From the NCBI GenBank assembly GCA_023376005.1, contig CM042152.1, positions 80,600,479 to 80,664,478 of the forward strand: DNA of 64,000 bases, in the 5' to 3' direction. The position numbers and the translations under genes are program-made. Every line of letters begins with the position of its first letter. Position 1 is the first letter of the stretch. This DNA comes from Doryteuthis pealeii (Eukaryota > Mollusca > Cephalopoda > Myopsida > Loliginidae). This document shows positions 37,784-48,445 of the stretch, piece after piece. Below the pieces are notes generated by a model. It was not told the DNA's origin and ran no database searches. It saw nothing but the letters and a program-made list of their open reading frames with translations.

Positions 37784-38357
37784 ATAACTAGGTGGGGTTA
37801 GTAAAGGAGGATGTTGCATTTGTACAATCCTGTTTTACTAAAAACATTTTGTTGTAAAAAGTGTTGAGATTGGATTTACATTGAGCGAAAAGAAAAAGAA
37901 AGTTATTGGTTTCAGGGCCGAAAGTGACCTTGTTTGTGTAACTAAGCATTAATTTATAAAAAACTATCAGCAAAATGTTTGCGAGTTTATAAAGATCATA
38001 AAAATACAGATACGAAATGAATAACAAAGTTATTTGTTGTGAATTTTTAAAAGAAATTTAATAATGATACAATGGGAACCCAACAAATTCATATAATAGT
38101 TATCCATGATGATATTGATTCTCCTATTTATGAAAGAGTGAACGATTTTAATTAGCATTTCATAGTTATTTCTGTTACATGGAAATTTCAAGGATTAAAA
38201 ATGACGTTCAGCATGAAGTCAACTTTCACAAAATTATTATTCAATTGCAAATTGTACTGGAATTTGTTTTATTCTTTCAGAACATTAAAAGTGTATTACT
38301 TTAATAAAAAATCTCGCTATTATGTACTGTTGTTGCATGCATATATACAATCCAAAT

Positions 38358-38590
38358 GCACGTGGTGTAATGGTTAGTTGTAGGAAATGGACTTGTCGAC
38401 CGGAGTTCAATTCCTGGACGAGGCTGTTTGCATTTCTCATGGTGCTAATACCCTTGGGAAAGCTATGAATCCAGTTCTTGGTAAGGAGAAGGAAAACTCT
38501 GAATTCAAACCTGTTAAACTCCACTTAAGAGAAATTGACCTTGTGTCACATCCTGCTCGTGTGAAGGGGTTGCTAAATATGTATATTTAC
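38358..38590 (+). repeat. tRNA-derived SINE family A
   Basis: GCACGTGGTGTAATGGTTAG, GAGTTCAATTCCTGGACGAG and a full tail (GTGTCACATCCTGCTCGTGT). Confidence 0.9.
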
Positions 38591-38619
38591 AAACCAAATG
38601 AGAAATTAATATATAGATA

Positions 38620-38802
38620 TACGAAAGTGGGCTGAAAAGTTCAAATACTTTTTTTTTTTTTTTACCAATTAGATTCAAGTACTGCAACACCGATGTAAGA
38701 AATGAATGGACTGCAAGGGCGGACTTCAAAAATAAACCTCATTTGATCACATTCCATGAGAGTATCTTGGTCAGCCTATGAACTTTTCAGCTGAACCTCA
38801 TA
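38620..38802. mobile_element. Mariner-type MITE
   Basis: Terminal inverted repeats GCTGAAAAGTTCA(A/T)A inside longer imperfect arms, bounded by TA at both ends. About 183 bp with no coding capacity. Confidence 0.7.
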
Positions 38803-38820
38803 CAAGCTAGTTATTCCTAT

Positions 38821-39340
38821 TGTAGCGATTTCCTGCCCTTGCTGAGATGGACTAGAGTCCAAAAGAGTTATCTTCCCTTGCTGCCAGAGATTCGCCACTA
38901 GGTAGCACTACTACCGGGCTATTTAAACTTTGTCCGGGAGGCTATCTGCCACTCTCTTTGGTCTGGTATCCACTAAGATGGAATAGACGAGTGGTGTCTA
39001 TTAATGTGGGGCCTTGCCGACATTTTTAGGCACGCACCCATATGTATACGTAGCTATGTATAGACCCTACCATGTAGGTCATACACAGGTAAGCGACTCT
39101 TATATTCAGTAAGAACTCTTTCTTACTTACCATAGACTTTCGTCCTCATTGTTTGTATCTTGTTATATATGTCAAGTTCCATGTGTTCAGGCAATAAAGT
39201 CTGTATTGTCATTATATTATACCTCTTTGGATTTTATTATGTATATATTCACCTAGACTGGAAGGTTTCTCTGAAGCCTTTCTAACGTATTATAAGAACT
39301 AGTTTTGGCCACTAAAGCCAAAACCACACATTTTATTCTT
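38821..39340 (+). mobile_element. LTR-like sequence
   Basis: Begins TGTAGCGATTTCC, contains GGCTATTTAAAC (TATA-like) and CAATAAAGTCTGTATTGTCA (poly(A)-signal-like), the layout of U3-R-U5. The 3' boundary and a target duplication were not resolved. Confidence 0.4.
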
Positions 39341-40010
39341 ATACTATTAAACAAGAACTGCTAAGTTGGCCCAGATATAAAATTCATGCTGTTGTACATA
39401 ATTAAGTTATGTCAAAAAAACAATACACTGACGTAAGCAGAAATTGTTTTGATAAGTTTACGTAATATGTGTGTGCATAAACGATCACCCACACAGACAG
39501 ACAACCAATTTTATAAAGAGAGAGATTATGAATACAGTTATGTGTGTATTTGTAGTTGTGCATGTATGTGCGTGTGCATATCGGTGTACTGGTAAGTATT
39601 TATAATGGCTACCAAACTACCGTCATCATTTTGCTAATTCTGAAACGTGAAGCTTGAAGTATCTTTGGAAGTATAAAAAAAATGCCTTTCATGTAACCTT
39701 TTCGGTAAAATTGGCAAGGTTTCGAACCTTATCAAAAGCAGTATGTCATTCACTCAGTCTCCTTGCAACATTAAACTTGTTCTGTGCGTCTGTAAATGTT
39801 CCTAACTGCCTTAGCCTCTCTTCCAAAATTAGAACGGGTGGGGTGGGGAGTAGCAGTCTGACAAATAAATCATTTTTGACAAGATCGTTAAAAAGCTTTA
39901 GAAATACTAAGATATCACCCAAAGGTCAATCACAGATACCAATCACTCAAAAAATAATCGATACATAATAAAAAAAAACCAAAAAACAAACAAACATTAA
40001 TTTGACTTTT
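39341..40010. other. Intergenic, nothing recognised
   Basis: Contains a 104-codon open frame (39654-39968, +) without recognisable motifs. Treated as chance. Confidence 0.4.
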
Positions 40011-40011
40011 A

Positions 40012-40235
40012 AGTAAAGTCAACTGGGTGGCCTAATGTCGGTATCAGCCGGACAGCGAGGGAGTTTATCCCCTTTTCACAAGCGCTAGACCAAGGAGCTT
40101 GTTTTTGCGTCTGGGGTGGAGCGCCACACCTACCATCAGCTCCTCATTTTACCGTACAGATCCCTATGCTACTCATACGCTGGGTTGACGAGGGCCGGTA
40201 TCGAACCCGGAACGTTGCGATTCTTAACCAAGAAC
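40012..40235 (-). repeat. SINE family B, copy 4
   Basis: Reverse strand: GGTATCAGCCGGACAGCGAG, AGCGCTAGACCAAGGAGC and GGTATCGAACCCGGAACG (box B region). Confidence 0.9.
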
Positions 40236-40269
40236 ATTTTTAAATTCTTAACTTGGTTTGAATGCACAT

Positions 40270-40485
40270 GAAGAACGACACAAGGTTCCTGGTTTAATAC
40301 CGGCCCTCGCTAACCCAGCGTATGAGTAACATGGGGATCTGTAAATTGAGAAGCTGATTGTAGGTGTGGCGCTCTACCTCAGACGTTAACAGTCTCCTTG
40401 GTCTAGCGCTATTGAAAAGGGATATACTCCCTCGCTGTCTGGCTGATACTGACGTTAGGCCACCCCGACGACTTTACTTACCAAC
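40270..40485 (+). repeat. SINE family B, copy 5 (inverted partner of copy 4)
   Basis: Forward strand: AAGGTTCCTGGTTTAATACC, CCAGCGTATGAGTAAC, TGGTCTAGCGCTATTGAAAA and CTGGCTGATACTGACGTTAG. It forms a head-to-head inverted pair with 40012-40235. Confidence 0.9.
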
Positions 40486-40757
40486 GTGTGTGACACTTTA
40501 ACATCCCCGATCCGGAGAAGCTTCGTAGTTGGGGAGTTGGTATGGGTAGGGGGTGAGTGTTGTCACCTCAGCTAAATAATGGACCATACCGTTTTTATTG
40601 TGAAGAAAGAAAAGGAGAAAAAGGACATGTTTCACATCAGAAAAAATAAAGAGGAAAGAAAATTTTGGAAAGATTGAGAGGGGGTGAGAGCGCGGATGCG
40701 ATAATGCTAATCTGTTTCAATTGAATGAAATGAAAAGAAGGAAAAAAACAAAGTGTG

Positions 40758-40799
<42 letters not shown>

Positions 40800-40824
40800 A
40801 AATCAACATTTATATACTTCTGGG

Positions 40825-41022
40825 AATACCCTTGGGAAAGGTATGCATCCACCTGCTCTCCCTCCAGCTATGGGTAAATAATAGGGCAGACTGAGCTTTT
40901 TAACCTTGGTTAGACAACCAGTCTAGGACAAGGAAAAACACAGAATTCAAACCTGTTAAACTATTTAAAAAATGACATTGTGTTACATCCTGCTCGTGCG
41001 GAGGGGTTGGTAAATATATATG
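40825..41022 (+). repeat. 5'-truncated SINE family A with target-site duplication
   Basis: Starts within AATACCCTTGGGAAAGG and ends at GGAGGGGTTGGTAAATATAT. TATACTTCTG flanks it at 40813-40822 and 41023-41032, a clean 10-bp duplication. Confidence 0.85.
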
Positions 41023-41699
41023 TATACTTCTGAACTATTATAATTATTATACTTCTTTTGAACTAATTTGCAATAGCTCTTAAGTATAAATACCAAACAT
41101 CTATTAATAATGGAGATTCGCTTCCGGTTTTTGTCTGTAACAAAAAATTACATCACTGTTCACGTCACATTATCCAAAATCGTCATAACATAGAATAAAT
41201 ACTCAAAATTTGAACATGCAACATTAGACAGTCCTCATTGTTTTTTAAAACAAGTTTTAATAAATACATGACTGGTATTATATATCTATATATAGTTTGT
41301 TTTATTTTAATACATATTTAAAGTTTACATTTCAAATTGTTTTATTTTTTAATCCTTTAATGAATTTGATGATTTTACTTACTTAGGGTACAAACTTGCT
41401 GACATTGAATTTTTTACTCCCACCCCTCAGGCAATATGTTTCAAAAATCTATTTTTACATCGCCCGGAGGGTGTTTTTTTATTTTGTACTAGTTGTGATA
41501 ATTAAAATATGATACTGGTGTATATTCACAGGTCCCACTAGTTTTAATCAATGGTAATAATTTGGTGTTAGTTGCTCAAAAGATGTAACACTATAAGTTT
41601 TTTTTTCCTCTTTGTTTTTCTCTTTGTTTGAAAAGTGCATCGGCGAGAAATGGACAGTTACCAATCGCCGTTGACTTTATGTCTTCGCTAGCCTAGCAT

Positions 41700-41993
41700 A
41701 TATATTCATCTACTCCTCCGCAAAAAACAGGATGTGACACAGGGTCAATTTCTTAAGCGGAGTTTAACAGGTTTAAATTCAGCGTTTACCTTCTCCTAGA
41801 CTGGTTACCTAGCCAACGTTAAAGAGCTCAGTCAGCCCTACTATTTACCCATAGTTTAAGGGAGAGTAATTGGATGCATACCTTTCCCAGGGTATTAGCT
41901 CTATGTGAGATGCAAACAGTCTCGTCAGGGAATTGAACTTGGGCCGACGAGTCCATTTCCTACGACTCTAACCACGACACCACGCGCCCTATA
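41700..41993 (-). repeat. SINE family A, reverse strand
   Basis: AGGATGTGACACAGGGTCAA, AGCGGAGTTTAACAGG, GGGTATTAGCTCTATG and head TCTAACCACGACACCACGCG. Confidence 0.9.
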
Positions 41994-42004
41994 ACATATA
42001 TGTG

Positions 42005-42292
42005 TAGGAAGCGCGTGGTGTAATGGTTAAAGTCATGGGAAATAGACTCGTCGCTCCGAGTTCAAATCCTGCACGTGGTAATTGCATTTCACTTAGCGCT
42101 AATACCCTTGGGAAAGGTATGAATCATACTCTCACTCCAGTTATGGGTAAATGGTTGGGCAGGCTGGGCTCTTTAACCTTGGTTAGGCAACCGGTGTAGG
42201 AGAAGGAAAACTCTGAATTCAAACCTGTTAAACTCCGCTTAATAAATTGACCTTGTGTCACATCCTGCTCGTGCGGAGGGGTTGGTAAATAT
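42005..42292 (+). repeat. Full-length SINE family A
   Basis: Head GCGCGTGGTGTAATGGTTAA, box-B-like GAGTTCAAATCCTG, body CTTAGCGCTAATACCC and a tail ending in GGTAAATATATATAT. Nearly identical to 58075-58365, including GTCATGGGAAAT. Confidence 0.92.
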
Positions 42293-42734
42293 ATATATAT
42301 ATATATATAACATATATGTGTGATAAAAAAAAGCACTGAGAATAAATCCTCATGATTTTTTTTTCGTGCTTTTTTTATTTTGTTTTTGTTTTTTTGTTTA
42401 CCAATTCTTTTCTATCCCATCAACCCTGTTCAGTACATAGCATTTACATTTTTAGAAATCCATCTGCAAAATAATCTCGTGAATACATATTCATAAGTAA
42501 ACAGTTATTCATCGCCGTAACCCTGGTCACGTGACACAGAAAGCTCGTGAAAGCCGAGTTCCAGTTTTAACTGTCTGAGATGAACATTCCGAGAACAGGC
42601 ACCTGCTAAAGAGAACTTTTTTTTCTTCTTCTGCATACCCCTCCCCCACCAAAGATGTAATTCTTTTAAAAGGTTAAATGCCTTTAAAATAATCTCATTA
42701 TCATCACATCCTCAATTATTCCTTTATTGGTTTG

Positions 42735-42990
42735 GTTTGTTTTTACGGCATATCAACCACAGTGGGTCATTTAATGCCGACAATGTTTTAAAATAAATTC
42801 ATTCTTGATGGATACTCAATTTTTTATTATAAACACATTTTTCTATTTAACCCATAGATGGGACTCTAACAGGTACTACCACTCCGGGTCAGAGTTGGCC
42901 TGGGAGTAATGGTGATGAAGGGGTACTCCACATTTCCCACACCCCCAGAACTAGAACATCACCATCAGATAGAGTTTAACGGCATTCCTT
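42735..42990 (-). repeat. SINE family C, copy 3 (reverse, partial)
   Basis: CTATTTAACCCATAGATGGG, ACTACCACTCCGGGTCAGAG and AACATCACCATCAGATAGAG are the reverse complement of the 3' half of family C. Confidence 0.85.
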
Positions 42991-43107
42991 AAATACTTAC
43001 GCACAGAGGGCGCATATTATTGCTAGTTATTTTAATTGATTAAATTCACATTCTTCCTCATAACTGTTTGTTAAATGTACTCAATGCCGTTCGAACGCCA
43101 TGATTAA

Positions 43108-43110
43108 CAT

Positions 43111-43184
<74 letters not shown>
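43108..43184. repeat. (CA)n(TA)n compound microsatellite
   Basis: About 28 bp of CA followed by about 48 bp of TA, directly before a retroelement fragment. Confidence 0.95.
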
Positions 43185-43188
<4 letters not shown>

Positions 43189-43202
43189 GCTTATTAGATA
43201 CC

Positions 43203-43641
43203 TGATTCTAAAAATTAAATTGCAAGTGTGGGTTAGGTGATGACATGGGAGTAACGATTCACATAATAAGCGAATGCAGCAAATTGGCACAAAAGGAATA
43301 CAATGCTAGGTGTGACTGGGTAGGAGTGGTGATCCACTGCGAATTGCGCAAAAGATTAAAATATGACTATACTGATAAATAGCATAGGCACAAACTAGAA
43401 TCCATCCTTGAAAAGGAGATCCACACAATTCTCTGGGTTTTTGAGATACAAACGGATCACCCAATCCCGACCACAAGACCGGACCTAGTTTTGATTAACA
43501 AGAAAATACCGTGTCATCAGGTGGGTTTTGACATTCCAGCGGACTACAGAGTAAAAATGAAAGAAAACGAAAAGATAGACAAATACTAGGATCTTGCCAG
43601 AGAGCTGAAAAAGCTGTGGAACATGAAGTGGGAAAAACAAC

Positions 43642-43674
<33 letters not shown>

Positions 43675-43675
43675 T
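43203..43675 (+). mobile_element. Non-LTR retroelement 3' fragment (CCHC/RPD endonuclease end), copy a
   Basis: Translates, with a few stops, to ISECSKLAQKEYN...DWVGVVIH...ILWVFEIQTDHPIPTTRPDL...KENEKIDKY...ELKKLWNMK. The Cys/His motif followed by RPD...D is the restriction-like endonuclease layout of R2/R4-group elements. It ends directly in an (AAT)n tract. Confidence 0.75.
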
Positions 43676-43822
43676 GAGACGAATTCATGTTTTATGTATC
43701 ATTTTAATTATAAGTTTTTTTATAGGACAGATTGGGTAACGGGTAAAATGTTGGGAGTGAGTGGGTGACTTAAAAATAAATACAATAGTCATTGAATACC
43801 ATCATCCATCTGTAAGTTGATA

Positions 43823-44752
43823 TGAGGGTAATCCCAAAGGTAAGGTCTCCAAAATATTTAGAAATCACAGAAACGTTTATTGTTTATTGTCAATGATATT
43901 TACATCATTTTAAGGTTTGAGCCTGTATCTATTTTTTCTGCAAAATCTCCATTTCCGTTGATGTATTTTTGTAGGCGCTATGCCAGTTTTTGTATGACCA
44001 TATCATACCAGCTCGCCGGCATGTCGTTAAGGAAGCGTTGAATCTCGTCGTCGTTGCAGATTCCCTACACCACTTGCAGACGTTTTTGACATCCACACAC
44101 TATTCACTATACATTTCCGTTGATTGGCAATGAATTTCAATCGGTTTCATGCCTCTTGTGTTTAAAAAACAAATAAGAGCGTGGATTTTACACTTGGTGG
44201 TAACGTCAATCAGGAGCTCAATCAGTAACGACTACCAAGCCAAGAGTTGGCATGGCAGCGAGAGGCGCACGGTAGGGTAGGTCGATTTTTCACTTTTTTT
44301 ACAATTTCAAATTGTCCATCTATGCGAAAATTGTGTGTTAGTATACTAAATAATGATACCAAAAATTAGATCTTTTACTTGCACCATTGTTTGAGGAAAT
44401 AGCATCAAAGATCGTCTACTAAAATGCACTAAAAATCATCGTTCTCGCAAATTTAGCCTCTAGAAAACGAGGATTTTTAGTGCATTTTAGTAGACGATCT
44501 TTGATGCTATTTCCTCAAACAATGGTGCAAGTAAAAGATCTAATTTTTGGTATCAGTATTCAGTATACTAACACATAACTTTCGCATAGATGGAAAATTT
44601 GATATTTTAATAAAGTGAAAAATCGACTTACCCTAGCGCACAGAGACAGGCACAGGTCCAGAAGCATGCGCAACACTGTTGCAAATAGCCGCACGAACAG
44701 TTTCCCTGCGTCCCCAGTGCTTTGGAGACCTTACTTTTTTGGATGACCCCCG
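43823..44752 (-). mobile_element. Internally deleted mariner element with nested foldback
   Basis: TIRs of about 30 bp (left TGAGGGTAATCCCAAAGGTA, right reverse complement GGGGGTCATCCAAAAAAGTA) with TA at both ends. The reverse strand keeps transposase-like N-terminal (VKNVCKWCREF) and C-terminal (NDMPASWYDMVIQKLA) pieces, joined with the catalytic core missing. The 44271-44635 foldback has inserted within it. It lies 94 bp beyond the SPEC3-family stop codon. Confidence 0.75.
44271..44635. mobile_element. Foldback element, arms about 165 bp
   Basis: GGTAGGGTAGGTCGATTTTT...and its near-exact reverse complement ending AAATCGACTTACCCTA, with a short loop around 44445-44465. GCGCAC flanks it at 44265-44270 and 44636-44641, a probable 6-bp target duplication. 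A single arm recurs at 63532-63720. Confidence 0.85.
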
Positions 44753-44845
44753 TACTTCATCATTGCGGAATCAATAAGGATAAAATCGGACAGTTTCTTT
44801 ATCCCTCCTCTTTTTTTCTTATCTTTCTTTCACTTTTTTTTTTAA

Positions 44846-45096
44846 TCAATGAATTTCTTGATGGCTCGTAACCGGCATCGTTGGAGTGTCTCTAAGTGCA
44901 ATCATCACATCATCTGGCCGCTTTTTTGATGTCGTCGTCGTTGGCGGCGTTGGCGGCGGCGGTGGTGGTGGTGTCGTCCTCGTCGTGTTGTTGCTGCTGC
45001 TGCTGCTATTGCTGCTGGTGGTGCCGTTTCTCGGACCTTTGATTTTCTCATCACCAATCATGACTTTCTTGGCCTTGACCTTTGAATTGTAATCAT
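44846..45096 (-). CDS. SPEC3: SPEC3/Stum-family protein, terminal coding exon
   Basis: On the - strand an acceptor (TTTATTTTTTAG, preceded by the CTT-rich strand of the GAA repeat) leads into an open frame of 83 codons including TGA at 44848-44846. It enters in phase 1, matching the phase-1 donor of the 51651-51833 exon, so the join reads LSVS|DDYNSKVKAKKVM. The tail is cytoplasmic-like and low in complexity (Ser, Thr and seven-Pro runs) and ends SHQEIH. GC content is much higher than the surroundings. The pairing with the upstream exon rests on phase, strand and order and has no transcript support. Confidence 0.65.
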
Positions 45097-45106
45097 CTAA
45101 AAAATA

Positions 45107-45225
45107 AAGAAGAAGAAGAAGAAGAAGAAGAAGAAGAAGAAGAAGAAGAAGAAGAAGAAGAAGAAGGTCATTAGAGAAGAAGAAGAAGAAGAAGAAGAAG
45201 AAGAAGAAGAAGAAGAAGAAGAAGA
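45107..45225. repeat. (GAA)n tract in two blocks
   Basis: About 57 bp and 53 bp of GAA separated by GGTCATTAGA. On the SPEC3 strand this is the CTT-rich tract just upstream of the terminal-exon acceptor. Confidence 0.97.
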
Positions 45226-45288
45226 AATGCATGTATTTACACAACACCTCCGCCACCAACACCAAAACCTAGTGGATCTATATTAGGG

Positions 45289-46353
45289 TTACCCAAATTT
45301 GTCGTCTGCTAGGTTTTTAAAAACAAATTAAAATTAATTAAATCTATTATTTAAGGTCAAACTTTTGTCTAAAATGATAAGTAGTAACATTATGTTACTA
45401 CTTATCATTAAAAAAAGAAAAATATCATTACATATGCAGTTTATTTTAAAAAGATTTAAAACGAATTGTTTTGGTCAATTTCGACGCGATCCGCCATTCA
45501 GCCTCTTTTTCAATGGTTTTTAGCTTGTTTACAATTTTAACGTAACATTTGGGATGGAAAAAAAATTACCAAAAATCAGGTAATTATCCGATTTTAATTA
45601 AATTTTCAGTATTGATTTAGCAATTAATGAATTTTATAATGCATTAGTTATTTTATTTCAAAACTTTAATTTAGTATTTTTGCTATGAAAAATTAATATA
45701 TAAAATTCATTTAAAATATGAAAATCCTGATGTTAAGTTTAAAATGTTATATTTTTAGATTCTAAAAATAAATATCTACTTAATGCAAACCTTATTTTTT
45801 CCGAAAAAAGTATACGTTTTGAAGAAAAACTCTATTGAAAATGTACCCCCCCCCTTTTTAAGCAGAAAAATATCGATGTATAATTTTTTCTTTTATAAAA
45901 TAATAGCCAATTAAATAATTATCGAAATGAGTAAAACAGAAATCTCCAAAAAATTAATTATTTATTATTTTTTTACATTTTATTTTTCGATTTTCGGTAC
46001 GTATTTTTTCATAGAAAAGTCACCGTAAATTTTTATTTTATTTCTATTCATAACTTCGGTCTTTTATCTCTTTATTTATACTGTAATTAGTATCGAAAAT
46101 GACCCCAACTCGCAAAAAATGTTACGCCACCAACATAAGGGGGGTGGGGGCCAAAATTAAGTGACCTGAAAAAAAAATGAGAAAGTTTTGAAATAAAATA
46201 AATAATGCATTATAAAGATCATTCATTGATACATAAACACTGAAAATTTCATTAAAATCCGATAATTCCCTGATTTTTGGTAAATTATTTTCTGTAGGGG
46301 GGGGGGGGCTAAAGTCATTTTGTCAAAAACGCATTTTAGGCTCAGTTTGGGTA
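45289..46353. mobile_element. Putative TIR element sharing a module with 15031-16430
   Basis: Weak termini TTACCCAAA and TTTGGGTAT. The interior 46030-46345 (CTGTAATTAGTATCGAAAAT, AAAATTAAGTGACCTGA, CCGATAATTCCCTGATTTTT) matches 15755-16015. Confidence 0.45.
45373..45409. repeat. Perfect 18-bp-arm palindrome
   Basis: AATGATAAGTAGTAACAT, a single T, then its exact reverse complement. Confidence 0.95.
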
Positions 46354-46429
46354 TAGCTTATTTATATAATAGCTATACTTGTGACCTTGTGTCAAATCTG
46401 ACCTGTGATTGACGGGTTTGGTTTTTTTT

Positions 46430-46560
46430 AAGCTCCTCACGTGGTGTGATGGTTAGCAATCTAGATTCGCAGAACATTGTTAGTGAGTTTGATTCTCATT
46501 AGGCGCCCCATACTTCTGGCCTTGTGCCACTTCTAAATTAAGTTGAATAAATAACTATAT
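46430..46560 (+). repeat. Short tRNA-derived SINE (family D), copy 1
   Basis: ACGTGGTGTGATGGTTAGCA, box B GAGTTTGATTCTCATTAGG and a tail CCTTGTGCCACTTCTAA, followed by AATAACTATAT. Matches 54523-54775. Confidence 0.8.
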
Positions 46561-46863
46561 AATAGCTATCCCCCTGTCATAGAGAATAGAAATTCGGCGA
46601 TAGAACAGGCCTCAGATATCACGGCATCCCGTAGTAAAAATATCAGCCCTCGAATTTCACGACGATAACTAAGTTTTATTCTCAAAGACTAATACGCAAG
46701 TAAAGAATTAAAAAAAAAAAAAGAATACTAAAACCATTTACGTGCAACCGAAACACACACAAAAATTAATTCCCACACAAAAACATATTTGTAAATTATT
46801 TAAAGCTTTTAAAACCAAGAAGATTCCTAAATGACAATTCTTAGAAGTGTATATATATATATA

Positions 46864-47010
46864 TATAGGGTCATCCACAGACACGTGTTTCGACTTATCA
46901 AGTCTCCTCAGTGTGGCTAGACATTTTGTAAGCTACCTACAGCCGGAATTGAAATCCGATCGGTTGGGTGTCAGTCCGGCACCGTAACCATTAGGCTGTC
47001 TTCACTTACA
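46864..47010 (-). repeat. tRNA-headed repeat
   Basis: The reverse strand reads AGCCTAATGGTTACGGTGCC...CGGATTTCAATTCCGGCTG, a tRNA-like head with A- and B-box-like blocks. Confidence 0.5.
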
Positions 47011-47185
47011 GAATGGGAAGGGGATTTTAACTGTTTTAATACACACATCGCTTTGCGTGTAAAGGCCATTGGTTTGTTGGTTGGTTTTGAAGGCTATCGC
47101 AATGCAAGTGTAAAGAAAAAAGAAGGTAACTGTGGTGTTGTTTGTTAACCTGTGATTTATTCTGAATTCTTAATATTTCGAAGTG

Positions 47186-47640
47186 CCATCATCAGGGGTG
47201 ATGTGTTCCAGTTTTTTAAAAATTATATTAATGTAGAGGCTGGAAGGAGAAGAATTGGTGAGAAAGGTGTATAGGCATTTTAAAATGTGTGTACTGCATT
47301 GGAAATTAATTTTCTTTAAGAATGGTTTGTATTGTTTTATGTATAAAGCTTCTAGTATTTGGAGTTTTTGTTTATTTTTTTCTTTGTGCAGAATGTGTGT
47401 ACTTTCCGTTAGAATATTTCTTCTCCTTCCAGCCTCTACATTAATATAATTTTTTCAAAACTGGAGCACATCACCCCTGATGATGGCACTTCGAAGTGCC
47501 GAAAGTACTCGGGACCTGAACTTTGTTGGACTCATCCACGAATTCCACCCAAACATTAAAAAGTTGGCCAGAAAACTCGAAAAGATCAAAAATAAAATTG
47601 TTAAACAGGAGATGTGTCTTTTGTTTAATTCTACATGTAT
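47186..47640 (+). mobile_element. Penelope-like retroelement 5' fragment with inverted terminal segment
   Basis: About 75 bp around CGAAGTGCCATCATCAGGGG (47198-47260) recurs inverted at 47414-47490. It is followed by an open frame GLIHEFHPNIKKLARKLEKI...QEMCLLFNSTCINEKWLPKY resembling the N-terminal part of Penelope-like RT proteins (from memory, moderate confidence). It is cut off by a (CA)n(TA)n tract. Confidence 0.5.
47474..47513 (+). ncRNA. Hammerhead-ribozyme-like core
   Basis: CTGATGA (47477-47483), a hairpin GGCACT-TCGA-AGTGCC (47485-47500), GAAA (47501-47504), then AGTACT C, where A504/T509 could form the minimal stem III and C510 the cleavage position. Stem I would be CCC (47474-47476) with GGG (47511-47513). 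An extra T at 47484 between the core and stem II is unusual. Hammerheads are established in Penelope-like terminal repeats. Activity here is unknown. Confidence 0.5.
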
Positions 47641-47661
47641 AAATGAAAAATGGCTGCCCAA

Positions 47662-47663
<2 letters not shown>

Positions 47664-47698
<35 letters not shown>

Positions 47699-47700
47699 AC

Positions 47701-47733
<33 letters not shown>

Positions 47734-47754
47734 GAAGCAGACTACTACTACTAC

Positions 47755-47807
<53 letters not shown>

Positions 47808-47850
47808 TAATAATAATAATAATAATAATATCATCATTATTATTGTTATT
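47664..47850. repeat. (CA)n(TA)n...(TTA)n compound microsatellite
   Basis: About 34 bp CA, 24 bp TA, then about 50 bp TTA turning into TAA. Confidence 0.97.
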
Positions 47851-48115
47851 AACCTGAGTGCTTGGGAAAATCTAGCATCAAATCGGAAAGAATGGCGTAA
47901 GACATGTTTCGCTAGATTTTAAAGAGCTTTGAAGAAAATAGACTGAAATATCGAGATCAGCTCCGTCTAAATTTAAAACAAAAACATTTGACTCCCGCTT
48001 TAGGAAATTCCAAGCAAGGCTGGACTGCTATCACACTCGAGGAAACACAAAATGTCTTCCTGATAGCATGCACAACATGGGAGGAAACAAATCAATGACC
48101 ATCATCTATTGTTCA
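47850..48115 (+). mobile_element. Retroelement ORF tail fragment (WENLA..R..WR type)
   Basis: Frame starts LSAWENLASNRKEWRKTCFA and continues after a stop with KYRDQLRLNLKQKHLTP. The W-E-x-L-A...R...WR motif is the one in the tail at 51009-51290 and in C-terminal tails of many animal non-LTR elements. Confidence 0.5.
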
Positions 48116-48329
48116 CGATAGGAGAGTCCACCATATATATATGAACAGCTTTTTTATGTAATCCTGATATGATTTATTAAGCAAATATTTCAGTAGAAAT
48201 ATTACTGTTAAGATATTTATAAATCATAATAAAGATACAATTATAATTCTGTTCAGGAAGTAACGAAAGAGAGCATTCTCATAACAAACTTTATTGATTT
48301 GTAAAACAAACGAGAACGAGGCTGAAAAA

Positions 48330-48333
<4 letters not shown>

Positions 48334-48368
<35 letters not shown>
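48334..48368. repeat. (TG)n microsatellite
   Basis: About 35 bp of GT repeat, followed about 30 bp later by a short family A SINE tail fragment (48400-48445). Confidence 0.9.
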
Positions 48369-48372
<4 letters not shown>

Positions 48373-48445
48373 TCTGTTCGCATGTATCTATCTAACCTAC
48401 CTCGTCACGGTAGGATACGACACAAGGTCAATTTGGTTTGTAGCC

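Noticed and set aside
39654..39968. 104-codon + strand frame
   Set aside because: No recognisable motif, splice context or composition bias. Likely chance.
44886..45092. 68-codon + strand frame rich in Gly/Val
   Set aside because: Shadow of the SPEC3-family terminal exon on the - strand, which has a splice acceptor and consistent phase.
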